NCBI RefSeq assembly: GCF_041260155.1 | Contig: NC_091936.1 | Coordinates: forward strand, 44,428,930-44,492,929 | Direction of reading: 5' to 3' | Source: Ptychodera flava | Taxonomy: Eukaryota > Hemichordata > Enteropneusta > Ptychoderidae | DNA length: 64,000 nt | Part shown: positions 61,894 to 64,000 of the stretch, one piece after another | Position numbering within the stretch: the first letter of the stretch is position 1 | How the letters are laid out: each line of letters begins with the position of its first letter | Notes under the pieces: generated by a model | Seen by the model: only the letters and a program-made list of their open reading frames with translations | The model's database searches: none | Told to the model about the DNA's origin: nothing | Program-made: the position numbers and the translations under genes

Positions 61894-64000
61894 TCATTCG
61901 CTTTTATTGTCCACTTTGTTAGGCAGCAATTCAGAACAAAGTTGCTCGTAGGACATTCTTAGCAAGGCCAACTTCTGAATTTTCTGGAAAGAAAGAGAGT
62001 GAAAATATCATTTTGGAAAGATAAACTTATCATTGCATTTCCCCTTAATGCATCAACAAAACGAAATAATTAGGCAATGCATTAATTTTCAATAGTGACG
62101 AACGTGAAATGCGCCTACCATTTTGAGAGTCTCCCTGAGGGAATCCGTTGTATCTTTCTGGTCTAAGTGATAACCTCCTGGGCGAGACTTGACGATATTT
62201 CGTTGCCCGGGTTTAACGATGCTTGTGTTCACATCATGTGGATTCTGGTACAGCAGAATCATCTGTGAATTAGAACCATATAGCAGAACATTCTATCGTG
62301 ACAGAGTCTTGAATTGCACAGTATATTTCAATTAGTTAAACCCAACACGAGGTCGTTAGTAAAGCTAAGAGAAAAACTGAACGCATATATTAAAGATTAC
62401 TTGTACACTGGGTATATTATTATCAAACTGACAGTGACTCTCCCTTTTTCAGTACACCAATCGAAGTCACTATGACATTGTGTGCGGACTCGGAAATGAA
62501 TTGTCGCAATGATTTTTTTCTAAAGCTGCCAATTATATCCTAATGGGAGATCTTTCAAATAGAACTTTTGCGCTGCTTCAGCGGTGTTTTCCACATCGTC
62601 TCTGATTAATTCGAGGAATGCGTGTTCTTCGTAGGTTTGTAAGGTAGAATACGTCTCGGGGACAGATATCTGGACTCTTAAACTTTTCCAATTCTTTACT
62701 GATTTACTACTTGTGGGGCTCATTTTGAAGCCCTTTGAATAATAAAAAACTTTCACAGTTTTAGTTTTTTGGAAATCGAAAATTTTATTTTACCCATAGA
62801 GTTAACACAGAGATGCATGATTGCCATTTTGAATCTTAAATATCGGTAAATCTAGGTTAATTTGTTTCTCTAGTACCAAAACTTGCACTGTGACCCTCGA
62901 TTTTATTCTTGATTTTGAAAGTAAATGGTTGAAAGATTCCTTGAGGAAAATTTGAGCGAAAGTTTAAGTCTTTCACTTTCGAGGCGCATACCACCTTAAC
63001 ATCGATGGTGACCCAACAGATGAAGTAAATATAACAAGAAAAGCGATACATATTTACTTTCGATGAGAGGAACATGTATTAAAACACATGACCAGCTATT
63101 GTCCAGTTCCCTGAATGTGCAAAATACAGAAAAGCAGAATGAACTTAAGTTACCTTATGGTATGTTGGCTCGGAAAGTGACGATAAAAGTCGAGGAAATG
63201 AGTCTGATTTACGACTCATTTCCTCCATGCGTTTACATACAATTACAACAATCTGAGATTATTATTCAATGAGACTCATCATCATAGAAATAAAAGCTAA
63301 AGATATGTAAGAAGTTACAGTGATATGATGCAAGACCAAATGACAAAGTATATTTTATCAGATGCTGCAAGGATGAGGTTAAGTCCACAATGCGCCTTTC
63401 CGTTCGCTGTTTTATACCTACCTTTGGTAAAAACGCCAGGCACAACACGAGGGTGTTAGAAAAGAAGATTCCTAGCCCAGTGATGACGTAAACCATGGTG
63501 ACCTTTGACCCCAAGAAGTACTGCCCCACGAAGACGATGACACAGACCAATGCCACAGCGTAAACTGACATTGCGATTTGTCGGCCTATAAAGGATCCAT
63601 TACGAAAATTATTCCAACATCAGGACAAACTGTGATGAAGCAACAGCTTTGACACAGTAACCTACTCGGGATATACACTTAATTATCTTTACTTGTTTAA
63701 TATTCAAGTTGGGGATTCCAACATGAACATTCACCATGCAATGATTGCTGTTTCCAGGTCGGATGCTAATCTTCGAAGTAAAGTATATCAGAACTTGTAC
63801 AGGTTGCGAAATATATTAAAAAGGCGAAAGGTCGGGTGAACGGAGCATGTTTGACGCTACAATAGACGAGTGATAACAAGAGGAAGACACGTATTCTTAC
63901 TTTCGTTAAGTGCAGCAACCTGTATTGAGCGTATTGCCCAAGCCAGGAACACTCCAAGGAATAGCAGGATCCCCTTGATGACGAACAGACTTATAGTCCA
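61894..64000 (-). CDS. GABA-B-like class C GPCR, copy B (3' part; continues beyond window)
   Basis: Four exons are visible on the minus strand: 64000-63901 (partial; TM5), 63585-63422 (TM6-TM7), 62262-62119 (cytoplasmic tail) and 61983-61894 (coiled-coil end, stop TGA). Exon boundaries, phases and order match copy A. TM5 reads [20 protein letters not shown], identical to copy A over that stretch. TM6-TM7 is about 45 of 55 residues identical. The tail keeps [14 protein letters not shown] and ends KIQKLALLRMSYEQLC, parallel to [16 protein letters not shown] in copy A. It is a tandem duplicate in the same orientation, about 6.4 kb upstream of copy A. The ligand-binding half lies outside the window. 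Confidence 0.92.
62640..63000. repeat. Repeat shared with receptor copy A (3' intron, copy B side)
   Basis: Counterpart of 40140-40520. In copy B it lies between the TM6-TM7 exon and the tail exon. In copy A it lies one intron later, between the tail exon and the last exon. The differing position argues for independent insertions of a mobile repeat and against inheritance with the gene duplication. A 78-codon frame (62520-62756) overlaps it and is not accepted as coding. Confidence 0.7.

Noticed and set aside
62520-62756. 78-codon frame (MKVFYYSKGFKMSPTSSK) as an exon of receptor copy B
   Set aside because: It overlaps the shared mobile repeat, ends in a stop and sits between exons that join cleanly without it.

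Overview
The window is nuclear DNA of an animal. Three protein-coding loci are split by canonical GT-AG introns, and the spaces between and inside them are AT-rich and packed with microsatellites, minisatellites and non-autonomous DNA transposons. Gene content (one PRKRA/TARBP2-type gene, TACO1, tandem GABA-B-like receptors), the poly-G-bearing inverted-repeat elements and a CR1/L2/Jockey-like LINE fragment suggest a marine invertebrate such as a hemichordate, echinoderm, cephalochordate or brachiopod. The species is not determined from the sequence.

Layout. 1-25.9 kb: no convincing gene. This stretch holds a 331-bp MITE (1129-1459), a 40-bp minisatellite (2501-2944), a 4,128-bp foldback transposon whose arms are arrays of a 16-bp repeat and which has a 5-bp target duplication (3603-7730), a 682-bp element nested inside it (4496-5177), a 3-kb inverted-repeat element filled with a ~182-bp satellite (9407-12397), a 1.5-kb element filled with a ~149-bp repeat (14375-15864), and a 390-bp near-perfect palindrome (23141-23531).

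26.0-33.8 kb, minus strand: a complete six-exon PRKRA/TARBP2-like gene (three dsRNA-binding domains, 332 aa). 34.2-38.4 kb, plus strand: a complete five-exon TACO1 gene (mitochondrial YebC-family translation factor, 331 aa). The two start codons lie 385 bp apart, head to head, across a probable bidirectional promoter with CCAAT, YY1-like and CCTGCGCAGG motifs.

39.8-55.5 kb, minus strand: a 17-exon class C GPCR of the GABA-B type (about 803 aa; signal peptide, Venus flytrap domain, seven transmembrane segments, short coiled-coil tail). 61.9-64.0 kb, minus strand: the last four exons of a tandem paralogue that runs off the window. The 55.5-61.9 kb spacer holds a tRNA-derived SINE head, a poly-G inverted-repeat element and a hairpin MITE.

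The most unusual features are the foldback element with mirror-image 16-bp arrays, the receptor pair (GABA-contact residues replaced; uneven divergence between exons; a one-base phase clash between two exons of copy A), and a repeat shared by the 3' introns of both receptors that offers a plausible but probably unused exon.
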